Shown: positions 7,098 to 13,886, numbered from the stretch's first letter. The stretch is DNA of 14,093 nucleotides from Chloroflexota bacterium (GCA_016875695.1 VGPB01000029.1:1-14093), one strand, 5' to 3'. Numbers and translations: made by a program. The notes: generated from the letters alone by a model not told the origin.

Positions 7098-7700
7098 TTA
7101 GCGCTCGAAGCGCATCGTCCCCAGGAACCGCTCGAAGTCCGCGCGTCGCTCCGGCGGCTCGGCGAACGACACGACGTCGACGCACCCGCCCGCGGCCCGC
7201 TGCACCAGCACCACCAACCTCGTCACCGTTTCGCGCAGCGACTGTCGCGCCTGAACGCCATTGACGGTGATCGTGGCGGCGGCCGTGAATCCCGTCGCCA
7301 CAGCGCCGCTTCCCGCCGGTACGCACGGCGTCCTCACGAGCGCGAGTGGAGGCGCGCCCGCTCGATCTCCGAACACGGTCACATCCAGGCTTTCGAAGCG
7401 CATCATGCCGGCGTCTGAACCGGGTGCTGAGGACGCTGTAAGCGCCTGCATAAGCTCGACGGCCACCCTGCCGAGGTCCGGCACCGCGCGATCTAGCGCG
7501 GCGGGCTGCGTCAACTCGGCGGAACCGAAGCGTAGCGGCTTCCAGCCCGGCGCCGTCGCCGCGCGATAGCTGGCGTCGTCGTACCCCGTCCATCCGCTCG
7601 GCACGTTCGAGCCGCCGCCGCCGCACCCGACGGCGAGCGCCCACGCCGCGACGAGCGTCGCCACTTGCGCACCCAGCCGGTGTTGAGACCACTCGCTCAC
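7098..7700 (-). CDS. small predicted lipoprotein of unknown function
   Basis: The 200-residue product has a lipoprotein signal peptide: a charged start, hydrophobic VATLVAAWALA, then AVGC with Cys26 as the lipidation site and a GGGGS linker. It should be anchored outside the cytoplasmic membrane. The mature part (PSGWTGYDDASYRAA..., FGDRAGAPPLALVRTPCVPAG..., FAEPPERRADFERFLGTMRFE) is a compact beta-rich domain resembling surface proteins that end in an 'F...FL.T' helix; I cannot name the family. GTG 7700 is preferred over an ATG at 7778: the extra 26 residues come from a GC-rich intergenic repeat, and the signal peptide fits better without them. It appears to be the first gene of the lipoprotein-thioesterase-dinB-DUF488 operon. 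Confidence 0.75.
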   Translation of the reverse strand: MSEWSQHRLGAQVATLVAAWALAVGCGGGGSNVPSGWTGYDDASYRAATAPGWKPLRFGSAELTQPAALDRAVPDLGRVAVELMQALTASSAPGSDAGMMRFESLDVTVFGDRAGAPPLALVRTPCVPAGSGAVATGFTAAATITVNGVQARQSLRETVTRLVVLVQRAAGGCVDVVSFAEPPERRADFERFLGTMRFER

Positions 7701-7707
7701 GCGCGCG

Positions 7708-7716
7708 AGCCTAGCA
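7708..7716 (-). promoter_or_regulatory. possible extended -10 for the lipoprotein operon
   Basis: On the minus strand TGCTAGGCT matches TGn-TAnnnT. It ends 7 bases before the GTG at 7700, so transcription would start at or within a base or two of that codon, giving a leaderless message. This is consistent with the lack of a Shine-Dalgarno sequence there. No -35 is evident. Confidence 0.35.
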
Positions 7717-7730
7717 CTCTTCCGCTCCGG

Positions 7731-7774
7731 CTCCCCCTCGCTCCGTCCCGGGGAGAGCGGGCGGGGGGTGAGGG
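7731..7774. repeat. 44-bp GC-rich palindromic repeat, copy 1
   Basis: Begins CTCCCCCTCGCTCC and ends GGGGTGAGGG. It aligns base for base in length with copy 2 (9985-10028). CCCTCGCTCC near the left pairs with GGGGTGAGGG at the right, using two G-T pairs. It lies between hsp20 and the lipoprotein gene and resembles widespread intergenic CCCTC...GAGGG elements. Confidence 0.75.
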
Positions 7775-7783
7775 ACACGCAAC

Positions 7784-7807
7784 GCGGCCCCGCGCAAGCG
7801 GGGCCGC
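7784..7807 (-). terminator. terminator-like hairpin after hsp20
   Basis: GCGGCCCCGC (7784-7793) and GCGGGGCCGC (7798-7807) form a perfect 10-bp, all-GC stem with a four-base loop, 26 bases past the hsp20 stop. No T-run follows, as is common in very GC-rich genomes. On the plus strand the loop is GCAA. Confidence 0.6.
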
Positions 7808-7833
7808 CTGCTCCGGCGTGCGTTCGAGACGCG

Positions 7834-8277
7834 CTACGCCGACTTGGTCTCGATCTGCTTCGGGCGCGCCTTCTCAGGCATCTCGATCGCCAGCGTCAGC
7901 ACGCCGTCCTTCAGCTCGGCGTTCACCGGCGCGTCGTACACGATGCCCGGCAGCGCGATGCGTCGGCTGACCGCGCCCCAGCGCCGCTCGCGCCGGTAGA
8001 AGCGCTCGTCTTTCGTCTCGTGTTCATCGCTGTGCTCCGCCTTGATCGAGAGCACGCCGTCGTTCACCTGGACGTCGACGTCTTCCTTCTTGAAGCCCGG
8101 CAGCGACGCGCGCACGACCAGCTTCCCCTCCTTCTCGGAGATGTCGACCGCCAACGTGCCCTCCTCCAGCGCCAACGTCGAGTCCCGGAACGCCGAGTCG
8201 TCGAACAGGCGCTCCATCATCTGCCGGATGTTCCCGAACGCCCCGTCGAAGGGGTCCCGACGCACGATATCCGCCAC
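7834..8277 (-). CDS. small heat shock protein, Hsp20/alpha-crystallin family
   Basis: ATP-independent holdase that keeps unfolding proteins soluble until DnaK/ClpB-type machines refold them. The 147-residue product has a short N-terminal arm (VADIVRRDPFDGAFGNIRQMMERLF), an alpha-crystallin domain from about residue 40 to 130 (VDISEKEGKLVVRASLPGF, VQVNDGVLSIKAEH, FYRRERRWGAVSRRIALP, AELKDGVLTLAI), and a basic C-terminal tail. The A-x-x-x-D-GVL box near the end is the family hallmark. The start is the GTG at 8277, set by a near-perfect AAGGAGG seven bases upstream. The frame is open further upstream with an ATG at 8463, but that codon has no ribosome site and the extra residues are low-complexity. 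The gene is divergent from dnaJ-hspR, sharing the operator at 8471-8491, which leaves a leader of about 190 bases. Confidence 0.93.
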   Translation of the reverse strand: MADIVRRDPFDGAFGNIRQMMERLFDDSAFRDSTLALEEGTLAVDISEKEGKLVVRASLPGFKKEDVDVQVNDGVLSIKAEHSDEHETKDERFYRRERRWGAVSRRIALPGIVYDAPVNAELKDGVLTLAIEMPEKARPKQIETKSA

Positions 8278-8284
8278 CGTCGAA

Positions 8285-8291
8285 CCTCCTT
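8285..8291 (-). promoter_or_regulatory. Shine-Dalgarno site that fixes the hsp20 start
   Basis: On the minus strand AAGGAGG lies 7 bases before the GTG at 8277. It is the strongest ribosome site in the window and decides between this GTG and the ATG at 8463. Confidence 0.85.
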
Positions 8292-8470
8292 GGTCTTCCC
8301 GCGCCGCCTCCCGGCGCTCCACCTGCGCGCTGCTTCGCGCGCCTACTGGCCTTGTGCCTGCGAGCAACGTCACCGCGCGGCCGAGCGGGTCCCGGGTTTC
8401 GCCGCCGGCTACTGTTGCGTCTGCCCTGGTGACAGCAGCGTAGCCTTTCTTCTGTTGGCTCATCAGTATT

Positions 8471-8491
8471 CTTGATACATCGAGGATCAAG
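8471..8491. promoter_or_regulatory. HspR-box (HAIR)-like operator between hsp20 and dnaJ-hspR
   Basis: CTTGATA-N7-GATCAAG is a perfect inverted repeat in its outer six bases (CTTGAT/ATCAAG). It has the same arm length and 7-base gap as the HspR box described in Streptomyces (CTTGAGT-N7-ACTCAAG). It sits 41 bases before the dnaJ ATG and about 190 before the hsp20 start, and the candidate regulator HspR is encoded two genes away. TTGATA on the plus strand and TTGATC on the minus strand also resemble -35 elements, so bound repressor would block both promoters. Clear -10 boxes are not seen. Confidence 0.75.
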
Positions 8492-8531
8492 AAACATTGC
8501 AATGGGTCCACCATGCTGCTACATTGCTGCC

Positions 8532-9617
8532 ATGGCAGACGACTATTATGCGCTTCTCGGCGTGAAACGCGACGCCTCCGAGAAAGACATCCGGCAGGCC
8601 TTCCGCCGCCTCGCGCGCCGCTACCACCCCGACGTGAATCCCAACAACCCGGACGCCGAGGCGCGGTTCAAGCGCGTCAACGAGGCCTTTGAGGTGCTCT
8701 CCAACCGCAACAGCCGCCGCAAGTACGACCGCTACGGCGAACAGTGGCAGCACGCCGACCAGATCGAGGCGATGCGCCGCCACCAGGCGGCCGGCGGCTT
8801 CGCGTCCGGCGGCCAGGGGGGCCAGTCTTTCTCGTTCGACTTCGGCGACCTGTCGGACCTCGTCGGCCGTAACGGCGGCCCCGCCGGCGGCCGCTCCGGT
8901 TCCATCTTCGACTCGCTGTTCGGCCGCGGCTCCGGGCGACGCCGCGGCCAGGACGTCGAGCACCACACCCGCGTTACGCTCGAAGAGGCCTACGGCGGCG
9001 CCACCCGCACCATCGAGGTACGCGAGGGCGAGGAGACCTGCCGCATCTGCGGTGGCTCGGGCCAGATCGGTTCCGCCACCTGCCACGCCTGCCGGGGCAC
9101 CGGCTCCGCCGCGCCGCTGCGCCGCATCGAGGTCACCGTCCCGCCCGGCGTGCAGACTGGCACCCGCATCCGCGTCGCCAGCCAGGGCGCCCCGGGCCAG
9201 GGCGGCGGCCAGGCCGGCGACCTGTACCTCGTCGTCGAGGTGCTGCCGCACCCGCGCTTCGAGCGCGACGGCGACGACCTGCGCATCGAGGTCGACGTGC
9301 CAGTCGCCGACGCCGCGCTCGGCGGGGAAGTGCGCGTGCCGACGCTCAAGGGCCGCTCGCTCGCGCTCACCATCCCGCCCGGCACGCAGGGCGGCCGCGT
9401 CTTCCGCCTCGCCGGCCAGGGCATGCCGCGACAGAGCACGGCGGCCCAGGCCGCGCGCTTTGGCGACCTGCACGCGCGCGTGTGCCTCGTGCTCCCCGAC
9501 CCGCTCACCGCTGAGCAGCGCCGCCTCTTCGAGCAGCTGCGCGACACCACGCGCGACGCCACGCGGGAGCAGGCGCCGCGCGCCACCGGGAGCGCCCCCG
9601 CAGGAAGCAGCAGATGA
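8532..9617 (+). CDS. DnaJ-like J-domain co-chaperone with a reduced zinc region
   Basis: Stimulates DnaK ATPase and hands it unfolded clients in the cytoplasm. The 361-residue product contains a J domain (residues 4-70, HPD at 32-34, KYDRYGEQW end), then a Gly/Phe-rich linker (about 75-135). The substrate-binding part starts VTLEEAYGGATRTIEV, and the C-terminal domain includes VDVPVADAALGGEVRVPTLKG and GDLHARVCLVLP. The zinc region has only two CxxCxGxG motifs (CRICGGSG 170-177, CHACRGTG 184-191), where classical DnaJ has four and CbpA none, so the protein is intermediate between the two types. ATG 8532 is used because ADDYYALLGV is the conserved N-terminus; an in-frame ATG at 8502 would add ten unconserved residues. 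The stop overlaps the hspR start (ATGA), so the two are translationally coupled. Confidence 0.92.
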   Translation: MADDYYALLGVKRDASEKDIRQAFRRLARRYHPDVNPNNPDAEARFKRVNEAFEVLSNRNSRRKYDRYGEQWQHADQIEAMRRHQAAGGFASGGQGGQSFSFDFGDLSDLVGRNGGPAGGRSGSIFDSLFGRGSGRRRGQDVEHHTRVTLEEAYGGATRTIEVREGEETCRICGGSGQIGSATCHACRGTGSAAPLRRIEVTVPPGVQTGTRIRVASQGAPGQGGGQAGDLYLVVEVLPHPRFERDGDDLRIEVDVPVADAALGGEVRVPTLKGRSLALTIPPGTQGGRVFRLAGQGMPRQSTAAQAARFGDLHARVCLVLPDPLTAEQRRLFEQLRDTTRDATREQAPRATGSAPAGSSR

Positions 9618-9964
9618 CCGCCTCGCGCAACTTCGAGCACATCCTGGGCGGTAGCGCGCACGATGAGCCGCTGTTCCACATCTCCGTGGTCGCGCGCATG
9701 GTCGGCGTGCATCAGCAGACTCTCCGCGCCTACGAGCGCCAGGGCCTGCTCGCGCCCACGCGCACCGCGGGCAACCGCCGCATGTACTCGCCGCGCGACG
9801 TCGAGCGCCTGCGCCAGGTGCTGCGCCTCGTCACGGACCTCGGCGTCAACCTCGCCGGCGTCGACGTGATTCTGCGCCTCACCGAACAGATTGAGCACCT
9901 CCAGCGCGAGCTCGACGTCACGCGCAGCGAGCTCGCCCGCGCGCGTCAGGCCGGCGGCCGCTGA
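9614..9964 (+). CDS. hspR: HspR-like MerR-family heat-shock repressor
   Basis: Expected to repress chaperone genes by binding HspR boxes until heat or titration by chaperones releases it. The 116-residue protein has a winged helix-turn-helix of the MerR type (residues 20-75) with ISVVARMVGVHQQTLRAYERQGLLAP and RRMYSPRDVERLRQV. The HspR-specific GVNLAGVDVIL follows at 77-87, then a coiled-coil dimer helix (88-112, EQIEHLQRELDVTRSELARARQ). 'HxQTLRxYERxGLL...P.RT.G' and 'GVNLAGV' separate it from metal or drug MerR proteins. There are no sensor cysteines. It overlaps the dnaJ stop by four bases, and a matching operator lies upstream of that operon, which fits negative autoregulation. Confidence 0.88.
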   Translation: MTASRNFEHILGGSAHDEPLFHISVVARMVGVHQQTLRAYERQGLLAPTRTAGNRRMYSPRDVERLRQVLRLVTDLGVNLAGVDVILRLTEQIEHLQRELDVTRSELARARQAGGR

Positions 9965-9984
9965 TGCGCACGCAGCACGTCCGA

Positions 9985-10028
9985 CTCCCCCTCGCCCCGC
10001 CAAGGGAGAGGAGGCCGGGGGGCGAGGG
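9985..10028 (+). terminator. 44-bp palindromic repeat copy 2, possible terminator after hspR
   Basis: CCCTCGCCCC (9989-9998) pairs perfectly with GGGGCGAGGG (10019-10028) over a 20-base loop and is followed by CTTTG. It begins 20 bases past the hspR stop, so it may end the dnaJ-hspR transcript. It is homologous to the repeat at 7731-7774, meaning the two copies flank the heat-shock locus. Confidence 0.6.
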
Positions 10029-10128
10029 CTTTGCCCCTGAGCCTGCGCTGAGCCCGTTCGCGCGCGCTGCAGCACTCGCTGCCGTTACGCGCGCGGTGCG
10101 TGCGCGCCGCGCGCCGGCTCGTCTGAAC

Positions 10129-10194
10129 CGGGGGCGTGGGCGCGTAGCCCCCGCAACAAGCGCGGGCGGGCGTGTCCTCCACCCCGGAGGGGTG
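10129..10194 (+). other. two hairpins in the leader of the 60-residue gene
   Basis: The gap from hspR to 10220 (255 bases) has no gene. Besides the 44-bp repeat it holds CGGGGGC/GCCCCCG (10129-10135 with 10147-10153) and CACCCC-GGA-GGGGTG (10180-10194). The second ends 25 bases before the next start. They may be leader structures of the small gene or simple GC-rich palindromes; no riboswitch is recognised. Confidence 0.35.
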
Positions 10195-10219
10195 ACCACA
10201 AAAGAGAACGGAACGCGCG

Positions 10220-10402
10220 ATGGAGCACTTCCTTTGGGGACTCTGGAACGTCATCAGCGCCTGCCCCGTGCTCATCGTCCACGTCTTCGGCGGCTGGGAC
10301 CGCTTCCCTGTCTACAACACCGCACGCGACACCGGCTGGTACCAATTCGGCTTCCTGCTCGGCGCCCACTCCCTGTTCCTCGGCGCCTTCGACAACCACT
10401 AG
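10220..10402 (+). CDS. small conserved-looking hydrophobic protein
   Basis: The 60-residue product starts MEHFLWGLWNVISACPVLIVHVFGGW, a hydrophobic segment at residues 4-25 that could span or lie on a membrane. A polar hinge (DRFPVYNTARDTGWY) follows, then a second, shorter hydrophobic stretch QFGFLLGAHSLFLGAF (42-57). The aromatic- and glycine-rich composition and clean ATG-to-TAG frame look like a real small membrane protein, and the pattern '...NTARDTGWYxFGFLLG' feels familiar from Chloroflexota genomes, but I cannot name it. The ribosome site is weak (ACGGAA six bases upstream). It stands alone between the heat-shock operon and the pseudogene, all on the plus strand. Confidence 0.65.
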   Translation: MEHFLWGLWNVISACPVLIVHVFGGWDRFPVYNTARDTGWYQFGFLLGAHSLFLGAFDNH

Positions 10403-10426
10403 CGGCGGCGCGCCAAGTAACGCACG

Positions 10427-11112
10427 ATGACTGATATCACCGTCTCAATCAGCAGCTCGCCATTAGACGCGATCGCGACAGTGGGATCGGGCGTTGTCGG
10501 CGCAGTGGTCGGCGCGCTCGCGGTGCTCGCGGTCGACGCTCGGGAGCGGCGATCTCGCGGGGCGTCCCTCCGGCAGGCGATCGGCCTCGACGTGATGCGC
10601 AGCGCCGACGTCTATCAGTGGGTCGCGGACCACCGGAACGCAACGGCTACACCGCACTTCGGACTCACATGGAACACGGTCATGGGGGATGCAGGTTTGC
10701 ACTTTCCAGACCAGCTGTTCGTGGACTCGTATCGCTGTACCGAGAGCGTGACCAATCGGAGCGCGCATACGAGGAGCTGGTCAATGGGGTCGCCGTTCAC
10801 GACGACGATTCCTTGTGGAACGCGTACACGATCAACTTCAACCTCCGGCGCTGGACCTGCAATGCCGCGGTGTTTCGAGATGGCTGGGACCGTTACGACC
10901 GACAGCGGTGACGCTGGTTCAAGCGAATCGCTCGACGACCGTGGCGCGGGGGCTACACGAAAAAGCAGCAAGACGCGTGGCTTGCAAGCCTCCACGAGCG
11001 AGCCTCGGTTCTTCTGACAAAGCGATGTGGGTACGAGCTCGATGAGAACAGCAATCTGACTCGTTCACCGGCCCAGCTGGCCAGAGCGTTACAAGAGGTA
11101 ACACCGAAATGA
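10427..11112 (+). pseudogene. broken gene of unknown family upstream of clpC (frameshift plus nonsense)
   Basis: From ATG 10427 the protein reads MTDITVSISSSPLDAIATV and a glycine-zipper membrane helix (VGSGVVGAVVGALAVLAV, about residues 20-37). A soluble part follows up to FPDQLFVDSYR. Sensible sequence then moves to another frame at about 10733-10737 (LYRERDQSERAYEELVNGV...LWNAYTINFNLRRW). It runs through an in-frame TGA at 10909-10911 and continues with RWFKRIARRPWRGGYTKKQQDAWL to a stop at 11110-11112. One missing base (CGCCTG read as CGCTG) and one CGA-to-TGA change would restore about 228 residues. The restored end overlaps the clpC ATG as ATGA, typical of a coupled pair. GC is visibly lower than in neighbours, suggesting acquisition from elsewhere. 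I do not recognise the family. Confidence 0.65.
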
Positions 11113-13556
11113 TGCGTAACGACCGCTTCACCGAGCAGGCCCAGGCCGTGCTCTCTGTTTCGCAGGAGATGGTGCGCCAGCAGCGCCACACCCAGTGGGA
11201 CGTCGAGCACGTCTTCCTCGCGCTCGTCCAGCTGAAGGACGGCGTCGCGCGCGACGTGCTGCAGCGCATGGCCGTCAACCCCGCCGCGCTCGCCGCGCGC
11301 TTGCAGGCGCACCTCGAACGCTCCCCGCGCGCCGGCTACGACGTCGTGCAGATCTACACCACCCCGCGCATCGTGCGCATGCTCGAGTCCGCCAACGCCG
11401 AGGCCGAGCGCCTGCAGGACGAGTACGTCTCCGTCGAGCACTTGCTCATCGCCATCGCCGACGAGCGCGATGGCGAGACCGCCAAGCTCCTGCGCGAGTT
11501 CCAGATCACCAAAGAGCGCGTCTACGCCGCGCTGCGCGAGGTGCGCGGCTCCGCGCGCGTCTCCTCGCCCACCGCCGAGTCGCAGTACCAGGCGCTCGCG
11601 CGCTACTCCACCGACCTCACGCAGCTCGCGCGTGACGGCAAGCTCGACCCCACCATCGGTCGCGACGACGAGATCGCGCGCGTCATGCAGGTGCTCAACC
11701 GCCGCACCAAGAATAACCCCGTGCTCATTGGCGAAGCCGGCGTCGGCAAGACCGCGATCGTCGAGGGTCTCGCGCAGCGCATCGTCGCCGGCAGCGTGCC
11801 GGAGCGCCTGCGCGACAAGCGCCTGCTCGCGCTCGACATCGGCCAGCTCGTCGCCGGCTCCAAGTTCCGCGGCGAGTTCGAAGAGCGCCTGCAGGCCGTC
11901 ATGCGCGAGGTGCGGGAGGCGCACGGCGAGGTGCTGCTCTTCATCGACGAGCTGCACCAGGTCGTCGGCGCTGGCGGCGCTGAGGGCGCGATCGACGCGT
12001 CGACGATGATGAAGCCCGCGCTCGCGCGCGGTGAGCTGCACGTCATCGGCGCCACCACGCTCGAGGAGTACCGGAAGTACGTCGAGGCCGACCCCGCGCT
12101 CGAGCGCCGCTTCTCGCCCGTCTTCGTCGACGAGCCCACGCCCGAGGAGGCGGTTGCCATCCTCCGCGGCCTGCGCGCGAAGTACGAGGAGCACCACGGC
12201 ATCAAGATCTCGGACGCAGCGGTCGATGCCGCCGTGCGCCTGTCGGCGCGCTACGTCACCGAGCGCCAGCTGCCCGACAAGGCGATCGACCTCATCGACG
12301 AGGCCGCCTCGCGCCACGTGATCCAGACGGAGTCCGTGCCGCCCGAGATGCGCGAACTCAAGGACCGCCTCGACGCAGAGCAGCGCGCGCTCGACGCCGC
12401 CGCTCAGCGCGCCGACTACAAGGAAGCCGCGCGCATCAAGCAGCGCGTGCTGCAGATCCAGCAGGAGTACGCCGCGCGCCAGTCCGAGTGGCGCAGCGAC
12501 CACAACGTGTCCGAGGACGTGAGCGAGCAGGACATCGCTGCGCTCATCGCGCAGATGACCGGCATCCCCTCAGACAAGATGCTCGAGGGCGAGGCCGACA
12601 AGCTGCTGCACATGGAAGAGGCGCTGCACCAGCGCGTCGTCGGCCAGGACGCCGCCATCAACGCGCTCGCCGACGCCATCCGCCGCGCGCGCTCCGGCCT
12701 CAAGGACCCGCGCCGCCCCATCGGCTCGTTCATCTTTCTCGGCCCCACCGGCGTCGGGAAGACCGAGCTCGCCAAGGCGCTTGCCGAGTACCTGTTCGAT
12801 GGCGACGACGCGCTCGTGCGCCTCGACATGTCCGAGTACCAGGAGCGCCACACCGTCTCACGCCTCGTCGGCGCACCTCCCGGCTACGTCGGCTACGAGG
12901 ACGCCGGCACGCTCACCGAACGCGTCCGCCGTCGCCCCTACCAGGTCGTGCTCTTCGACGAGATCGAGAAGGCACACCCGGACGTGTTCAACACGCTGCT
13001 GCAGATCTTGGAGGACGGCCGCCTCACGGACGCGCACGGCCGCACCGCGGACTTCCGCAACACCGTGCTTATCCTTACGTCTAACCTCGGCACCAGCACC
13101 GGCCCGGCCGGCGCCATCGGCTTCCTCGCGCGCGCCCGCTCCGAGGGCGAGCGCGAGCAGCGCCATCGCTCGGTCGAGGACGCGCTCAAGCAGGCGTTCC
13201 GCCCCGAGTTCCTGAACCGCCTCGACGAGATCATCATCTTCGAGCCGCTCACCGAGACCGAGCTCACCCAGGTCGCCGGTCTGCTGCTCGACGAGGTGCG
13301 CGCCCGCCTCGCGGAGCGCCGGGTCTCCTTCGAGGTCACGTCGGCGGCCCGCGAGGCGCTGGTCAAGGAGGGCTACGACCCCACGTACGGCGCGCGCCCG
13401 CTCCGCCGCACCATCCAGCGCCGCCTGGAAAACCCGCTCGCGAAGCGCGTGCTCGCCGGCGACTTCCCGCCCGGCACCCACGTCCACGTCGACCTCGCGC
13501 CGACGGGCGACTTCACCTTCGACCGCATCGAAGCGCGCGAGGGTGTGCCGGCGTGA
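11109..13556 (+). CDS. clpC: ClpC-type AAA+ unfoldase (Clp protease ATP-binding subunit)
   Basis: Hexameric cytoplasmic ATPase that unfolds proteins and feeds them to ClpP. The 815-residue product has two Clp-N repeats (about 8-145). AAA1 carries Walker A GEAGVGKT (208-215) and Walker B LLFIDE (276-281), with the pore region KFRGEFEERL. A short middle domain with a UVR-like segment ADYKEAARIKQRV starts at 435. AAA2 carries GPTGVGKT (545-552), LFDE (615-618) and pore loop GYVGYE. The 'ClpP loop' holds IGF (670-672), and a C-terminal D2-small domain follows. The short middle domain, about 815 length and IGF loop favour ClpC over ClpB, which has a long coiled-coil wing, about 860 residues and no such tripeptide. 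ATG 11109 follows AGAGGT by 9-10 bases; that site lies in the loop of a GTTAC/GTAAC hairpin (11088-11102). The ATGA overlap ties it to the broken gene upstream. No HspR box is seen before it. Confidence 0.93.
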   Translation: MMRNDRFTEQAQAVLSVSQEMVRQQRHTQWDVEHVFLALVQLKDGVARDVLQRMAVNPAALAARLQAHLERSPRAGYDVVQIYTTPRIVRMLESANAEAERLQDEYVSVEHLLIAIADERDGETAKLLREFQITKERVYAALREVRGSARVSSPTAESQYQALARYSTDLTQLARDGKLDPTIGRDDEIARVMQVLNRRTKNNPVLIGEAGVGKTAIVEGLAQRIVAGSVPERLRDKRLLALDIGQLVAGSKFRGEFEERLQAVMREVREAHGEVLLFIDELHQVVGAGGAEGAIDASTMMKPALARGELHVIGATTLEEYRKYVEADPALERRFSPVFVDEPTPEEAVAILRGLRAKYEEHHGIKISDAAVDAAVRLSARYVTERQLPDKAIDLIDEAASRHVIQTESVPPEMRELKDRLDAEQRALDAAAQRADYKEAARIKQRVLQIQQEYAARQSEWRSDHNVSEDVSEQDIAALIAQMTGIPSDKMLEGEADKLLHMEEALHQRVVGQDAAINALADAIRRARSGLKDPRRPIGSFIFLGPTGVGKTELAKALAEYLFDGDDALVRLDMSEYQERHTVSRLVGAPPGYVGYEDAGTLTERVRRRPYQVVLFDEIEKAHPDVFNTLLQILEDGRLTDAHGRTADFRNTVLILTSNLGTSTGPAGAIGFLARARSEGEREQRHRSVEDALKQAFRPEFLNRLDEIIIFEPLTETELTQVAGLLLDEVRARLAERRVSFEVTSAAREALVKEGYDPTYGARPLRRTIQRRLENPLAKRVLAGDFPPGTHVHVDLAPTGDFTFDRIEAREGVPA

Positions 13557-13557
13557 T

Positions 13558-13585
13558 TAGGGAGCCTCGCCCTAGCCAGTACTGG
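13558..13585. terminator. two adjacent short palindromes after clpC, weak terminator candidate
   Basis: TAGGG-AGCCTCG-CCCTA (13558-13574) starts two bases after the clpC stop, followed directly by the 10-bp palindrome CCAGTACTGG (13576-13585). Stems are short and no T-run follows. Confidence 0.3.
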
Positions 13586-13825
13586 GTCGGCGGACGGCTG
13601 CTCTTCGATAGGGACCGCCCCAACCTGCAGTCAGCGGTCGTCCCGGCTCCGGGCCCCACCTCGACCTCGTCCGGTGCGGAACTACTCGGTGAGATCTCGG
13701 TGCTCTCGTTGCTCTAGTACCCGGCTGTCCTCTCCCTACGCATCCGCTTCGCCCGCCTTGAGAGGCGAGGGTGGCGACGGGGCGTAGACGCCTAGCAGGG
13801 TGCTGAGAAACGGCTGGCGAGGGAG

Positions 13826-13853
13826 TTGTCGGAGGTCGGTCGGCGCGTAGGAT
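13826..13853 (+). promoter_or_regulatory. possible transposase promoter
   Basis: TTGTCG (13826-13831), a 16-bp spacer, and TAGGAT (13848-13853): four of six matches to each consensus box, placed 33 bases before the transposase start. Best-spaced promoter in the window. Confidence 0.45.
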
Positions 13854-13886
13854 GGGGCTGGCGTGGGCACAGCCTGGAGGTGCCCC

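Larger units (their letters stand above)
13557..13886. other. gene-free stretch between clpC and the transposase
   Basis: No convincing protein on either strand. It begins with two small palindromes after clpC (13558-13585). Then come GC-rich text with a possible CCTCTC/GAGAGG stem (13729-13734 with 13760-13765) and a GGCGAGGG end that may be a degenerate relative of the 44-bp repeats. From about 13796 it is the left end of an insertion sequence. Confidence 0.55.

Noticed and set aside
7701..7778. Lipoprotein starting at ATG 7778
   Set aside because: The added residues are encoded by the 44-bp intergenic repeat and spoil the signal peptide.
8502..8531. Earlier ATG for the J-protein
   Set aside because: Adds ten unconserved residues before the canonical ADDYYALLG start.
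9965..10219. Riboswitch or tRNA in the hspR-small gene gap
   Set aside because: Only generic GC-rich hairpins; no cloverleaf, T-loop or known aptamer core.
11109..13556. ClpB disaggregase
   Set aside because: Middle domain too short and an IGF ClpP-docking tripeptide is present.
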